A stretch of 64,000 nucleotides of DNA from Rhodobacterales bacterium. GTDB lineage: Bacteria > Pseudomonadota > Alphaproteobacteria > Rhodobacterales > Rhodobacteraceae. Position 1 is the stretch's first letter; every line of letters begins with the position of its first letter. Below are positions 45,392-53,779 of this stretch, piece by piece. Under the pieces are notes generated by a model. The model searched no databases. It was not told the DNA's origin and saw only the letters and a list, made by a program, of their open reading frames with translations. The stretch lies in contig PDOZ01000026.1 of the NCBI GenBank assembly GCA_002747325.1, positions 78,643-142,642 of the forward strand, in the 5' to 3' direction. Made by a program: the position numbers and the translations under genes.

Positions 45392-47353
45392 ATGTCCGAC
45401 GATCTCCTGACGCAACCCGCCGAAAACGACACCTATGACGCCTCTTCGATTGAGGTTCTGGAGGGACTGGAACCCGTGCGCCAGCGCCCCGGCATGTATA
45501 TTGGCGGCACCGACGAACGCGCGCTGCACCATATGGTCGCGGAAATTCTCGACAATTCGATGGACGAAGCCGTCGCCGGACATGCCAACCGCATCGAGAT
45601 TGAACTGAAGGCCGATTATTCTGTCACCATCCGCGACAATGGCCGCGGCATCCCGATCGACCCACACCCGAAATTCCCCGACAAATCGGCGCTGGAAGTG
45701 ATCCTTTGCACCCTGCATGCGGGCGGTAAATTCTCCGGCAAGGCGTATCAGACTTCCGGCGGTCTGCACGGGGTTGGCTCCTCGGTGGTCAACGCACTCT
45801 CCGACAGCATGGTGGTGCAGGTCGCCAAGAACCGCGAATTGTTCGAACAGCGGTTTTCGCGCGGTAAGCCCTTGGGCGGGGTGGAAAAAATCGGCGCGGC
45901 CCCCAACCGGCGCGGCACCGAAGTGACCTTCCATGCCGACGAGGAAATCTTCGGCAAACACCGTTTCAAACCCAAGCGCCTCTTCACCCTCGCCCGCTCC
46001 AAAGCCTACCTGTTCTCCGGCGTGGAAATCCGCTGGAAATCCGAGATCGACGACGGCGAAACCCCGACGGAAGCCACCTTCCATTTCCCCGGTGGCCTCT
46101 CGGATTACCTCAAGGAACGGCTCGGCGGCGCGACCACCTATTCCGAGACCGGCTTTTCCGGCAAGGTCGAGTTTCGCGAGAAATTCGGCGAGCCGGGATA
46201 TGTCGAATGGGCGATCAACTGGACCCCTTCGCGCGACGGTTTTTTGCAAAGCTATTGTAACACCGTGCCGACCCCCGAGGGCGGCACCCATGTCACCGGC
46301 TTCTGGGCCGCGATCCTGAAGGGGATCAAGGCTTACGGCGAGTTGGTGGGCAACAAGAAGGCGACGCAGATCAATCGTGACGACCTGATCACCGGCGGGT
46401 CGGCGCTGGTCTCGACCTTCATCGCGGACCCGGCTTTCGTCGGCCAGACCAAGGACCGTTTATCGACCGAATCCGCTGCGCGCATGGTGGAAGGCGCGGT
46501 GCGCGACCATTTCGACAACTGGCTGGCCGCCGACACCAAATCCGCCGGCGCCATTCTCGACTTTCTGGTGCTGCGCTCCGAAGAGCGGCTGCGCCGCAAA
46601 CAGGAAAAGGAAACCGCGCGCAAAACCGCGACCAAAAAGCTGCGCCTGCCGGGCAAGCTGGTCGATTGTTCCGCCACCAACCGCGAGGGCACGGAGCTGT
46701 TCATCGTCGAAGGCGACAGCGCGGGCGGCTCGGCTAAAATGGCGCGCAATCGCAAGACGCAGGCACTGTTGCCCCTGCGCGGCAAGATCCTCAACGTGCT
46801 GGGCGCCGCCTCCTCCAAACTCGGCTCCAACGCGGAAATTAACGATCTTTCTCAAGCCCTTGGCGTGGGGCTGGGCACGCGCTTCAACGTCGATGACCTG
46901 CGCTATGACAAGGTCATCATCATGACCGATGCGGATGTGGACGGCGCCCATATTGCCGCCCTGCTGATGACGTTTTTCTTCACCCAGATGCGCCCGATGA
47001 TCGACCACGGCCATCTTTATCTCGCCTGCCCGCCGCTCTACCGCCTGACCCAAGGCGCGCGCCGCCTCTATGTCGCCGACGATGCGGAAAAAGACGCCGC
47101 GCTGGATAAAGGCTTGGGCGGAAAGGGAAAAATCGACGTGCAGCGCTTCAAGGGTCTGGGCGAGATGGATGCGAAAGACCTGAAAGAAACCACGATGGAC
47201 CCCGCAACCCGCAAACTGATCCGCGTCACCATCGACGAGGACGAGCCGGGCGAAACCGGCGATCTGGTGGAGCGGCTGATGGGCAAAAAACCCGAAATGC
47301 GCTTTCAGTATATTCAGGAAAACGCGCGGTTCGTGGAGGAGCTGGACGTTTAA
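45392..47353 (+). CDS. parE: DNA topoisomerase IV subunit B
   Basis: ATPase and TOPRIM subunit of topoisomerase IV, which decatenates daughter chromosomes. The 653 residues show the GHKL ATPase (EGLEPVRQRPGMYIGG, EILDNSMDEAVAG, DNGRGIPIDPHP, TSGGLHGVGSSVVNALS), the transducer region, and the TOPRIM core (EGDSAGGSAKMARNRKTQALLPLRGKILNVLG, cores EGDSAGGSA and LPLRGKILNV; MTDADVDGAHIAALL). The absence of the 150-residue insertion seen in many GyrB proteins supports ParE. ATG 45392 gives MSDDLLTQ; a TTG at 45380 is less likely. Its TAA stop overlaps the stop of a transposase remnant on the other strand. Confidence 0.95.
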   Translation: MSDDLLTQPAENDTYDASSIEVLEGLEPVRQRPGMYIGGTDERALHHMVAEILDNSMDEAVAGHANRIEIELKADYSVTIRDNGRGIPIDPHPKFPDKSALEVILCTLHAGGKFSGKAYQTSGGLHGVGSSVVNALSDSMVVQVAKNRELFEQRFSRGKPLGGVEKIGAAPNRRGTEVTFHADEEIFGKHRFKPKRLFTLARSKAYLFSGVEIRWKSEIDDGETPTEATFHFPGGLSDYLKERLGGATTYSETGFSGKVEFREKFGEPGYVEWAINWTPSRDGFLQSYCNTVPTPEGGTHVTGFWAAILKGIKAYGELVGNKKATQINRDDLITGGSALVSTFIADPAFVGQTKDRLSTESAARMVEGAVRDHFDNWLAADTKSAGAILDFLVLRSEERLRRKQEKETARKTATKKLRLPGKLVDCSATNREGTELFIVEGDSAGGSAKMARNRKTQALLPLRGKILNVLGAASSKLGSNAEINDLSQALGVGLGTRFNVDDLRYDKVIIMTDADVDGAHIAALLMTFFFTQMRPMIDHGHLYLACPPLYRLTQGARRLYVADDAEKDAALDKGLGGKGKIDVQRFKGLGEMDAKDLKETTMDPATRKLIRVTIDEDEPGETGDLVERLMGKKPEMRFQYIQENARFVEELDV

Positions 47354-47808
47354 GCCGAAATCGCCAAATCCGAGTCAATTTGGCTCCAGATAATACGCTC
47401 ATAACTTCCTGTCCGGATTCCCCCGAACAAAAGGGCAGCGGCTGAAGGACACATGACAGCGCGTTTCTTGAAACGCGCGGCGATGCGGCGGAAGCATTTG
47501 AATTTATTGAAGTATCTCTCCGCGCGGTTTGACTGGTGATAAATCGCACGATCTACAGAGCATTGCATCTTGCGGTCACGTTGGACCGGAATATGAGCCT
47601 GCACCCCACGCGATCTGATACGCTTGGCCAGAGCCACCGCATCATATCCGCGATCCGCTACGACATGGACGGTGCGCGTGGGGCTTTCGATCAGCGCAGG
47701 TGGGATCGGTGGCGTGACCAGAATGTCGCGTTCAATACCCGTCCATCGCCGTCCCGGGCAACTCCGTGTGGTTTGTTCGGCAATAGCAAAGCAGCCTGAG
47801 AATCCCGG
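47350..47808 (-). pseudogene. Truncated IS5-family transposase remnant
   Basis: A frame open from about 47808 down to a stop at 47350-47352 encodes the C-terminal half of a DDE transposase: IERDILVTPP, then VHVVADRGYDAVALAKRI (second catalytic Asp), GVQAHIPVQRDRK and SNRAERYFNKFKCFRRIAARF (catalytic Glu). No start codon or first catalytic Asp is present; a TAA lies upstream and the 5' half is gone. The end of the frame reads GATTTGGCGATTTCGGCTTA, which resembles the termini of the 113-bp repeats. The remnant fills the gap between parE and the secreted FGE-like gene, which otherwise holds no gene. Confidence 0.8.
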
Positions 47809-47842
47809 TTATTGGTACAGGCCCTGATCACATGCAGCACAT

Positions 47843-48823
47843 CTAACGCACATCCCGAAAACACCGGAATCCCAGATGGTAATTCGAATGACTGCCCCGC
47901 GAAAGAATGCGGGTTCCGTGCCAAAACGGCGCCCGCCACCGCGCCCATTCCGGATGCGCCCGGATAGTATCCCAAATGAACCAACTGCCTTTCATTTCCG
48001 TCACGCCCAGCTTGGTTGATCCCGTCGACGCCATCTGATCCGCCGCCAGTGGCAGGTTCATATGCTCCGCAGCGTTGCCCTCAAGATCGTAAACCCCAAG
48101 CGCCGATTTGCACCCCGGAAACGCCCCCGCCGGATAGGTGTTGCTACCGCAACCGGACCACGACCCTCCATTACAAGAGGCGGTTTTGAACGACCCCTGC
48201 GCACAAATCCCCCGCCGCCAACGCGGTCCATAGGTCCAGTTCTTTTCCGCCCCCCATTTCGCATTGTGCCACGCCCGCATTGCCCCATGCGAGCCAAGGT
48301 CGAACCGATAATCCGGCGCCAGCAACGCCCCCGCCGCCGCGCCCTCCCATTCATGCGCGTCGCCAATACGCTTACCTTCTGCCGCACACAACGCCACCGC
48401 TTCATTCGCCCGAACCCACGTCACCGGATAAACCGTTGGAATATTTGGATATTCAAACATATCGACGCAAACCCGCGCATCTTCCGGCCTCTGCGTCGCC
48501 GGGTCATAAAGCGGCGCCATATACTTGCGCCCACAAATCCGCTCAAACCGGGAATTACGATAGTATTGCAACGGATCGCCCGGCACCCGCGCCGCCGCTT
48601 CCTCTGGCGTCATCGGGTGCCGGGTCACGGCTGGATTTCCCTGCCCTATCCGCCCCGAAGCAGAAAAAATCTTGCGAATACGCGCCATTTGCGCCGCAGT
48701 AACCCCGCGGATTTGCTGCATCTGCCGAAACATTACCTCGTTATTCTCGGCCAAACTCTGCGAAACCGCTGGAGCTGCCGCCAAAACCCCGATTGCCAGA
48801 AAAACTGCCCGCACACCCCGCAT
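47843..48823 (-). CDS. Secreted formylglycine-generating-enzyme-fold protein
   Basis: 326 residues. A signal peptide (MRGVRAVFLAIGVLAAAPAVSQ) is followed by an EgtB/PvdO/FGE-sulfatase-type domain: FEYPNIPTVYPVTWVRANEAVALCAAEGKRI (cores YPVTWVRANEAVALC and GKRIGDAHEWEGAA), GVYDLEGNAAEHM and the terminal ILSRGSHSNYHLGFRCFRD. The two Cys that bind copper in true formylglycine-generating enzymes (pattern CxxxxC before the final RYR) are not present, so the enzyme activity is unlikely to be sulfatase maturation. Several other Cys (near residues 97, 118, 146, 207-235) could form disulfides in the periplasm. Start 48823 is 6 nt after AGGA; an ATG at 48829 overlaps the upstream stop. It is coupled to the larger secreted protein gene at 48826-50541. 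Confidence 0.8.
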   Translation of the reverse strand: MRGVRAVFLAIGVLAAAPAVSQSLAENNEVMFRQMQQIRGVTAAQMARIRKIFSASGRIGQGNPAVTRHPMTPEEAAARVPGDPLQYYRNSRFERICGRKYMAPLYDPATQRPEDARVCVDMFEYPNIPTVYPVTWVRANEAVALCAAEGKRIGDAHEWEGAAAGALLAPDYRFDLGSHGAMRAWHNAKWGAEKNWTYGPRWRRGICAQGSFKTASCNGGSWSGCGSNTYPAGAFPGCKSALGVYDLEGNAAEHMNLPLAADQMASTGSTKLGVTEMKGSWFIWDTIRAHPEWARWRAPFWHGTRILSRGSHSNYHLGFRCFRDVR

Positions 48824-48825
48824 GT

Positions 48826-50541
48826 TCATTCCTTTCTGAGTAAATAAAAGAAGTCTCGATTATCCGAAAATCCAACGAAACGCGGCACCCGCCCATCGCC
48901 GACCCACGGATCCGATCCCTCCATATAATTACTCAAATGATTTGCCGTTAACCGGCCAGTTTCCTCATCATGACGGAACAGCGCCATGTAGGTCAATTCC
49001 GGGGAGTTCATGTCAAGCAACATGCCATAATCACACGCATAGGCCTGAAAAACCCGCGCCATCGCCGAAGGCGTCACAGAAGAAAAGTAACCATAAATCA
49101 AAAACTTACGACCAGAAACCTCGCGAATACACGCCCCTGACCGCAAGGTGCGAAGCTGTGCCTCCGCAGAGCCGGACCAATTTCCCGGCCCCCAACTGGA
49201 TACCAGTTTTCCCGGCACGACCGCCCCCGTTTCCGGGTCGCGCTCCACCAACGGAACCCCATTTTGCCGCGCATAAGCAAGATTCGGAATTTCGTTAACT
49301 CTTTCTTCACTCCATGAGCCCATACTGACCTCACCGTCCAGACTCACCGTCAGAGTTGCCAGCGACGGCCGCAATCTGGAGAACGTCACGCCATTGGACA
49401 GAAAGCCATAATGATGCCCGCGCTCGATGCCCGCCATCGGCCCAAACCGCCACGCCCCGTGGTCGCGTTTGAACCCGCCCGCGAACGCTGCCACCGCACG
49501 GTGGGTCAGGGCTGGGCTCAACATGCCGTTCAAAACCAGCGGCGCAGGCCGATTGAACCCGTCCGGCCCCGGCAAGTTCCACTCGCCGGACCGCCGCGGT
49601 GGCCGCGAGGACCAACCCAAACCGGGATGATCCGTCCCCAATTCATAGCCAATGTCGAACCGGCTCAGATCAAACCCGACCAGATAAACATCCGCATTGC
49701 GCTCTGTCCCGTCGAGCCAGTTGGCCCCATCCCGCGCCGACAGGATTTCCTCTGCGATCAGGCCGGGCCGGACCACGGAAGCATAGACCCCCTGCGCATC
49801 GGTCACGGCATACCAGCCCCCGGCCTCCATACCGCCTTCCGCGCCCTCAACCGGAAGCCCCATTCCCGTGCGCAAAACCGGGCGACGCGACAGATTGGCC
49901 ACGCCCAGCGCCGCCACCATCTCCCCGGCCTCAAGCCCCTCCGCTTCCTCGCCGGTCTCCAAAAACGCATCTTCAAAAAACGTGCCCTTGATCAAATTGA
50001 CCAGCTTGTCGCCAAAAAACACATTCTCGCGCAGAAAATCCGATACCGCTTCGCGGTTGGTGCGCGACCCCGACACACGATTGCGCAAATAGGCGCGGTC
50101 TTCACAAATGGGCGCATAGGGCAGACCCGTCTGGGCAGCCTTTTCCAATTCCGACGGGCCATCCTGTGCAGCCCAGGGCCGGCAGGAATAGCGCTGCAAC
50201 CCGGCGGAAATCACCAGCGCCTCGTCCGACAAAGAGTAGCGCCAATAATCCGCATCGGCATTCTCAAGATGATACGACCGAACACGCCCCTTTTCGTCTT
50301 CAATTTCAAGCAGATACCAGCGGTTCACCCCCGGATGCAGCGCGGTCAGTCGCACCTGCCGGCCATCCGGCAGCGCCGCTTCCTGCACCTCCCGCATCGG
50401 CGCGAACTCAATGACATTGGCCACTTCGCTCTGAAGATAGGTCTCCCATTGCGCCGCAAATTCCGGCGGGCGCGCTTCCTCCGCCAGCGCCGCCCCGCCA
50501 AACAATCCGATACCCAAAGCCAGTTTTCGCGCCAAATACAT
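48826..50541 (-). CDS. Large secreted protein, possible phosphodiester-glycosidase-like C-terminus
   Basis: 571 residues. A signal peptide MYLARKLALGIGLFGGAALAEE is followed by an N-terminal domain of about 220 residues (EFAAQWETYLQSEVANVIEF to SGSRTNREAVSDFLREN) that I cannot assign, then a region with VYASVVRPGL, GGFKRDHGAWRFGPMAGI, GFLSNGVTFSRLRPSLATL, and DYGMLLDMNSPELTYMALF. The last block, an acidic residue after a strand with a nearby small-residue run, recalls NAGPA-type phosphodiester glycosidases (LDGGGS-type loop) but the resemblance is weak. GGGGGAGA lies 5 nt before the ATG at 50541. Its stop lies 2 bp inside the leader of the FGE-like gene. No transmembrane anchor is present, so it should be periplasmic or secreted. 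Confidence 0.6.
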   Translation of the reverse strand: MYLARKLALGIGLFGGAALAEEARPPEFAAQWETYLQSEVANVIEFAPMREVQEAALPDGRQVRLTALHPGVNRWYLLEIEDEKGRVRSYHLENADADYWRYSLSDEALVISAGLQRYSCRPWAAQDGPSELEKAAQTGLPYAPICEDRAYLRNRVSGSRTNREAVSDFLRENVFFGDKLVNLIKGTFFEDAFLETGEEAEGLEAGEMVAALGVANLSRRPVLRTGMGLPVEGAEGGMEAGGWYAVTDAQGVYASVVRPGLIAEEILSARDGANWLDGTERNADVYLVGFDLSRFDIGYELGTDHPGLGWSSRPPRRSGEWNLPGPDGFNRPAPLVLNGMLSPALTHRAVAAFAGGFKRDHGAWRFGPMAGIERGHHYGFLSNGVTFSRLRPSLATLTVSLDGEVSMGSWSEERVNEIPNLAYARQNGVPLVERDPETGAVVPGKLVSSWGPGNWSGSAEAQLRTLRSGACIREVSGRKFLIYGYFSSVTPSAMARVFQAYACDYGMLLDMNSPELTYMALFRHDEETGRLTANHLSNYMEGSDPWVGDGRVPRFVGFSDNRDFFYLLRKE

Positions 50542-50661
50542 ACGGCTCTCCCCCATATTCCCGATCCCGCCATACGGGAATCAGTGCCTGCACCGATCAT
50601 AGTGCAAGCCGGGCGCGGGCCAAGCCTTTCGGTGCGGCACCCGCCGCCTCAAACCCCCAAA

Positions 50662-52089
50662 CTATGCAAACGTATAGGCGGTTTTCACGCTGGTATAAAA
50701 CTCGCGCGCATAGCTGCCCTGTTCGCGCGACCCGAAGGAAGACCCTTTGGTGCCGCCGAACGGCACATGATAATCCACGCCCGCGGTCGGCAGGTTCACC
50801 ATAACCATGCCCGCCTGACTGTTGGCCTTGAAATGCGTCGCGTGTTTCAGCGAGGTGGTGCAAATGCCGGAGGACAGACCAAACTCGGTATCGTTCGCCG
50901 CGACCAGCGCCTCGTCGTAATCCTTCACCCGGATCACCGACGCCACCGGCCCAAAAACCTCCTCCCGGTTGATGCGCATGGCGGACGTGGTCTCCGTCAC
51001 CAGCGCCGGCGCCATGAAAAACCCCTCGGTTTCGCGGTTCAGCCGTTCGCCGCCAAACACAGTGCCGCCCTCGCCGCGCGCGATCTCGACATATTCCATG
51101 TCCTGCGCCAGTTGCGACGCATCCACAACCGGCCCCATCTGTACCCCGCTCTCCAACGCATGTCCGATCTTCATCCCCGCCATCGCCTCTTGCAACGCGC
51201 GCACGAAACGGTCGTGAATGCCCTCGGTCACGATCAGGCGGGACGAGGCGGTGCAGCGCTGGCCGGTGGAGAAAAACGCGCCATTGAGACAGGTCGCCAC
51301 CGCCAGATCGAGATCCGCGTCGTCCAGCACCACCATCGGGTTCTTGCCACCCATTTCCAGCTGCGTTTTCTTCAGCTTCGCCCCGCAAGCCGCCACGATC
51401 CCCTGCCCGACCGGCACCGAGCCGGTGAACGAAATCGCGTTGACGCGGGCATCCTCGATCATCGCCGGCCCAACCCGCGAACCGCGCCCGAAGATCAGGT
51501 TGAACACCCCGGCAGGCAGGCCCGAACGCGAAATAATCTCCGCCAACGCATGGGCCGAAGCGGGCACCAGTTCCGCCGGTTTCAACACCACCGCATTGCC
51601 ATAGGCCAGCGCCGGCGCGACCTTCCAGGCCGGAATGGCGATGGGGAAATTCCACGGTGTGATCAGCCCGACGACCCCCAGCGGCGCGCGTGTCACCTCA
51701 ACGCCAACCCCCGGACGCACCGAGGCCACCGCATCGCCCGACAAGCGCAGCGCTTCCCCGGCAAAGAACTTGAAAATCTGCCCCGCGCGGGCCACTTCCC
51801 CGATGCCTTCCGGCAGGGTTTTGCCCTCTTCCCGGCTCAACAATTCGCCCAGTTCATTGGCCCGCGCCAACAATTCGGTGCCGACAAAATCCAACACATC
51901 AAAGCGCTGCTGCGGCGTGGATTCGGCCCAGATTTTGGCCCCGTCCGACGCTGCCGCCAGCACATCTTCCAACTCCGCATCGCTGGCCGAAACCGCCGTG
52001 CCCAGAATATCGGACACATCCGACGGGTTCACATTGTCCGTCGCCGCGTCGCCGCGCCATTCCCCGCCGATAAGGCTCTGATAGATCAT
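50662..52089 (-). CDS. Aldehyde dehydrogenase (2,5-dioxovalerate dehydrogenase-like)
   Basis: NAD(P)-dependent oxidation of an aldehyde to an acid; 475 residues. Motifs: VVGLITPWNFPIAIPAWKVAPAL (NAD site), LKPAELVPASAHAL, FTGSVPVGQGI, LEMGGKNPMVVL (catalytic Glu), FFSTGQRCTASSRLIV (catalytic Cys in GQRC), EVFGPVASVIRV and PFGGTKGSSFGSREQG. The ending FYTSVKTAYTF and GGTKGSSFGSREQ are characteristic of the alpha-ketoglutaric semialdehyde dehydrogenase group, used for sugar-acid or hydroxyproline breakdown, though the substrate is not proven. AGAGGAG lies before the ATG. No linked sugar-acid pathway genes are present. Confidence 0.85.
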   Translation of the reverse strand: MIYQSLIGGEWRGDAATDNVNPSDVSDILGTAVSASDAELEDVLAAASDGAKIWAESTPQQRFDVLDFVGTELLARANELGELLSREEGKTLPEGIGEVARAGQIFKFFAGEALRLSGDAVASVRPGVGVEVTRAPLGVVGLITPWNFPIAIPAWKVAPALAYGNAVVLKPAELVPASAHALAEIISRSGLPAGVFNLIFGRGSRVGPAMIEDARVNAISFTGSVPVGQGIVAACGAKLKKTQLEMGGKNPMVVLDDADLDLAVATCLNGAFFSTGQRCTASSRLIVTEGIHDRFVRALQEAMAGMKIGHALESGVQMGPVVDASQLAQDMEYVEIARGEGGTVFGGERLNRETEGFFMAPALVTETTSAMRINREEVFGPVASVIRVKDYDEALVAANDTEFGLSSGICTTSLKHATHFKANSQAGMVMVNLPTAGVDYHVPFGGTKGSSFGSREQGSYAREFYTSVKTAYTFA

Positions 52090-52227
52090 GCTGGTCTCCT
52101 CTGGTCCCGATCGCAGCGACGCAAACGCGCCGCCAAATATCCGTTATTCCTGCCACCGGGACCGGTCAATTCCAAGCAAAATCTGCGCGGTGCGCTCAAA
52201 ATCCTGCGCCACCTGCGCCCCGTCAGG

Positions 52228-53256
52228 TCAGAACCAATAAGCCACCGATTGCAGCCGCTTGCGATCAAACCCCGCCCGTGCGCGGAAATAATCCCGCACC
52301 GCCGCCGCCTGATCCTTTGACGCCGCAAACCAGACGCCATAATCCGCGCCAAAATCCACCTCCGTCCCGGTCATGGCCGCCACCAGATCATCGCCCCGGT
52401 CGCGAAAAAGCCACGTCACCTCGTAATCGCCGCCGCTGGGCAAATCCTCCACATCCGCCTCAGAGCCCACAAGAACAAACACCTTTCCCCCCTGCCCCGG
52501 CTTCGCCGCCGCAAGCTGACGCGCGATGGCAGGCAGCGCGGTTTCATCCCCGCCAATCAACGCCCATTCGCGCTCGATCAGCCAACCGCCCCCCGGCCCC
52601 ATAATGCCGACAACCTCCCCAATCGGCCGGGTCTCGGCCCATTCCGAGGTAAACCCGCCGGGATGGCGAAAAATGTCAAACACCAGCGTGCCGGTTTCCA
52701 CGTCCAGCGCGCGGATGGTATACACCTTGTCCACCAACGCCGCCGCGCCCTCCGGCCAATCCGTCGTCCCCCGCGCATTCATCCGCGGCCATTGCGGGGC
52801 CCCTGTGCGATGCTTTTGCCGCAACAAACGGAAATGCAGCCCGCCGCTGGCAAACCGCGCAAACCCCTCGCCCGCCAAGGTCATGCGCAGATAGGACGCC
52901 CCGCGTTCCTCAACCGACTGCACCCTGCCCAGCCGAAAATTCACCGGCAACGCCCCCGCCCGATGCGCCCCGCTCCATGTCACATTCGCCAGATCCGACC
53001 GAAATTGACCCAAAAAATACGCCGCACTTTCGCGCATCAGGACCAGGTTTCCCTCGCCCTCCGCCGATACACGCAACAGAACCGCGTCGCCTTCAAGCCG
53101 CAGCCGCATAACGCCAAAGGGGCTGGTGATGTCCAAACCGTCCCCGCGAGGCTCACAGCCATATTCCAACTGCGCCATCATCGCGGCGACGAAGCGCACA
53201 AATTCCGCGCCGTCCCCCACCCGAAATCGCGCTTCGCTGACAGATGCCCCGGCCAT
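52228..53256 (-). CDS. Siderophore-interacting protein with N-terminal DUF2218 domain
   Basis: 342 residues. Residues 1-95 form a DUF2218-like domain (LEYGCEPRGDGLDITSPFGVMRLRLEG, cores GDGLDITSPFG and LRLEGDAVLLRV). The rest is a FAD-binding siderophore reductase of the SIP family: RVQSVEERGASYLRMTLAGEGFARF, YTIRALDVETGTLVFDIFRHPGG (cores YTIRALDVE and DIFRH.GG), GPGGGWLIEREWALIGGDETALPAIARQL (core LIGGDETALPAI) and AASKDQAAAVRDYFR with the terminal RKRLQSVAYW. It likely reduces ferric siderophores in the cytoplasm. It begins 10 bp after DUF2478 and is the third gene of moeA-DUF2478-SIP. Confidence 0.9.
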   Translation of the reverse strand: MAGASVSEARFRVGDGAEFVRFVAAMMAQLEYGCEPRGDGLDITSPFGVMRLRLEGDAVLLRVSAEGEGNLVLMRESAAYFLGQFRSDLANVTWSGAHRAGALPVNFRLGRVQSVEERGASYLRMTLAGEGFARFASGGLHFRLLRQKHRTGAPQWPRMNARGTTDWPEGAAALVDKVYTIRALDVETGTLVFDIFRHPGGFTSEWAETRPIGEVVGIMGPGGGWLIEREWALIGGDETALPAIARQLAAAKPGQGGKVFVLVGSEADVEDLPSGGDYEVTWLFRDRGDDLVAAMTGTEVDFGADYGVWFAASKDQAAAVRDYFRARAGFDRKRLQSVAYWF

Positions 53257-53265
53257 GCGCCCGCG

Positions 53266-53778
53266 TTACGCTCCGCCGTTCAAAGCGTCCGCGAACCAGT
53301 CCCAAAGCGCTTCCGGTTCCGGCGGCAGGGCTTCGGCCAACCCCTGCGTGAAGTCGAGAAAAGCGGGCAGGTTGAGGGCGTTGGTACCGACCAGCACCGG
53401 CACCTCCGCCTCCAGCGCCGCCGCGATCAACTCGCGAAACCCGCGCCCCTCCGCTTCGTGTTTACCAAACTTGTTGATGATCACCGCATCCGCCCCGGCG
53501 TCAAAGCGCGCCTGCGCGTGCCCCACCGCCGCTTCCAGCGCATTCGGGTCCAGCCGACACCCCTTGCTCGCCGTGCCAAGGCTCTGCGAAATGCGCAGCA
53601 CCGGCCCGTCCGGCAACACCTTGATGTCCATGTGGCAGGGGCGATCCGGGCCGGTTTCGGTGTTGATCTGCACCGTGCCGCAGGTCGCCTTACCCGCCGC
53701 CGCCAACCGCTCCGCCAGCCCGGCCAGCAACAGGTCTGTATCGCCGCGCCCGGCGGCCATCGTGTAGGCAATGCGCAT
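53266..53778 (-). CDS. DUF2478 family protein
   Basis: 170 residues of the DUF2478 family, often encoded with molybdate or molybdopterin genes. The N-terminus MRIAYTMAAGRGDTDLLLAGLAERL looks like a degraded P-loop; family blocks are CHMDIKVLPDGPVLRISQSLG (core DIKVLPDG), GCRLDPNALEAA and the highly conserved INKFGKHEAEGRGFRELIAAAL (core NKFGKHEAEGRGFR). Start 53778 follows GGAGA and lies 1 bp from the moeA stop, showing coupling. The molecular role is unknown; the context suggests molybdenum cofactor or molybdate handling. Confidence 0.87.
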   Translation of the reverse strand: MRIAYTMAAGRGDTDLLLAGLAERLAAAGKATCGTVQINTETGPDRPCHMDIKVLPDGPVLRISQSLGTASKGCRLDPNALEAAVGHAQARFDAGADAVIINKFGKHEAEGRGFRELIAAALEAEVPVLVGTNALNLPAFLDFTQGLAEALPPEPEALWDWFADALNGGA

Positions 53779-53779
53779 A

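Noticed and set aside
47691..47984. Open frame overlapping the end of the FGE-like gene and the transposase remnant
   Set aside because: It uses the wrong frame for both; the FGE-fold C-terminus and the DDE motifs are in other frames.
49411..52320. Open frame of 969 codons on the + strand
   Set aside because: It runs antisense through two well-supported genes (secreted protein and aldehyde dehydrogenase), has no ribosome site and shadow-like composition.
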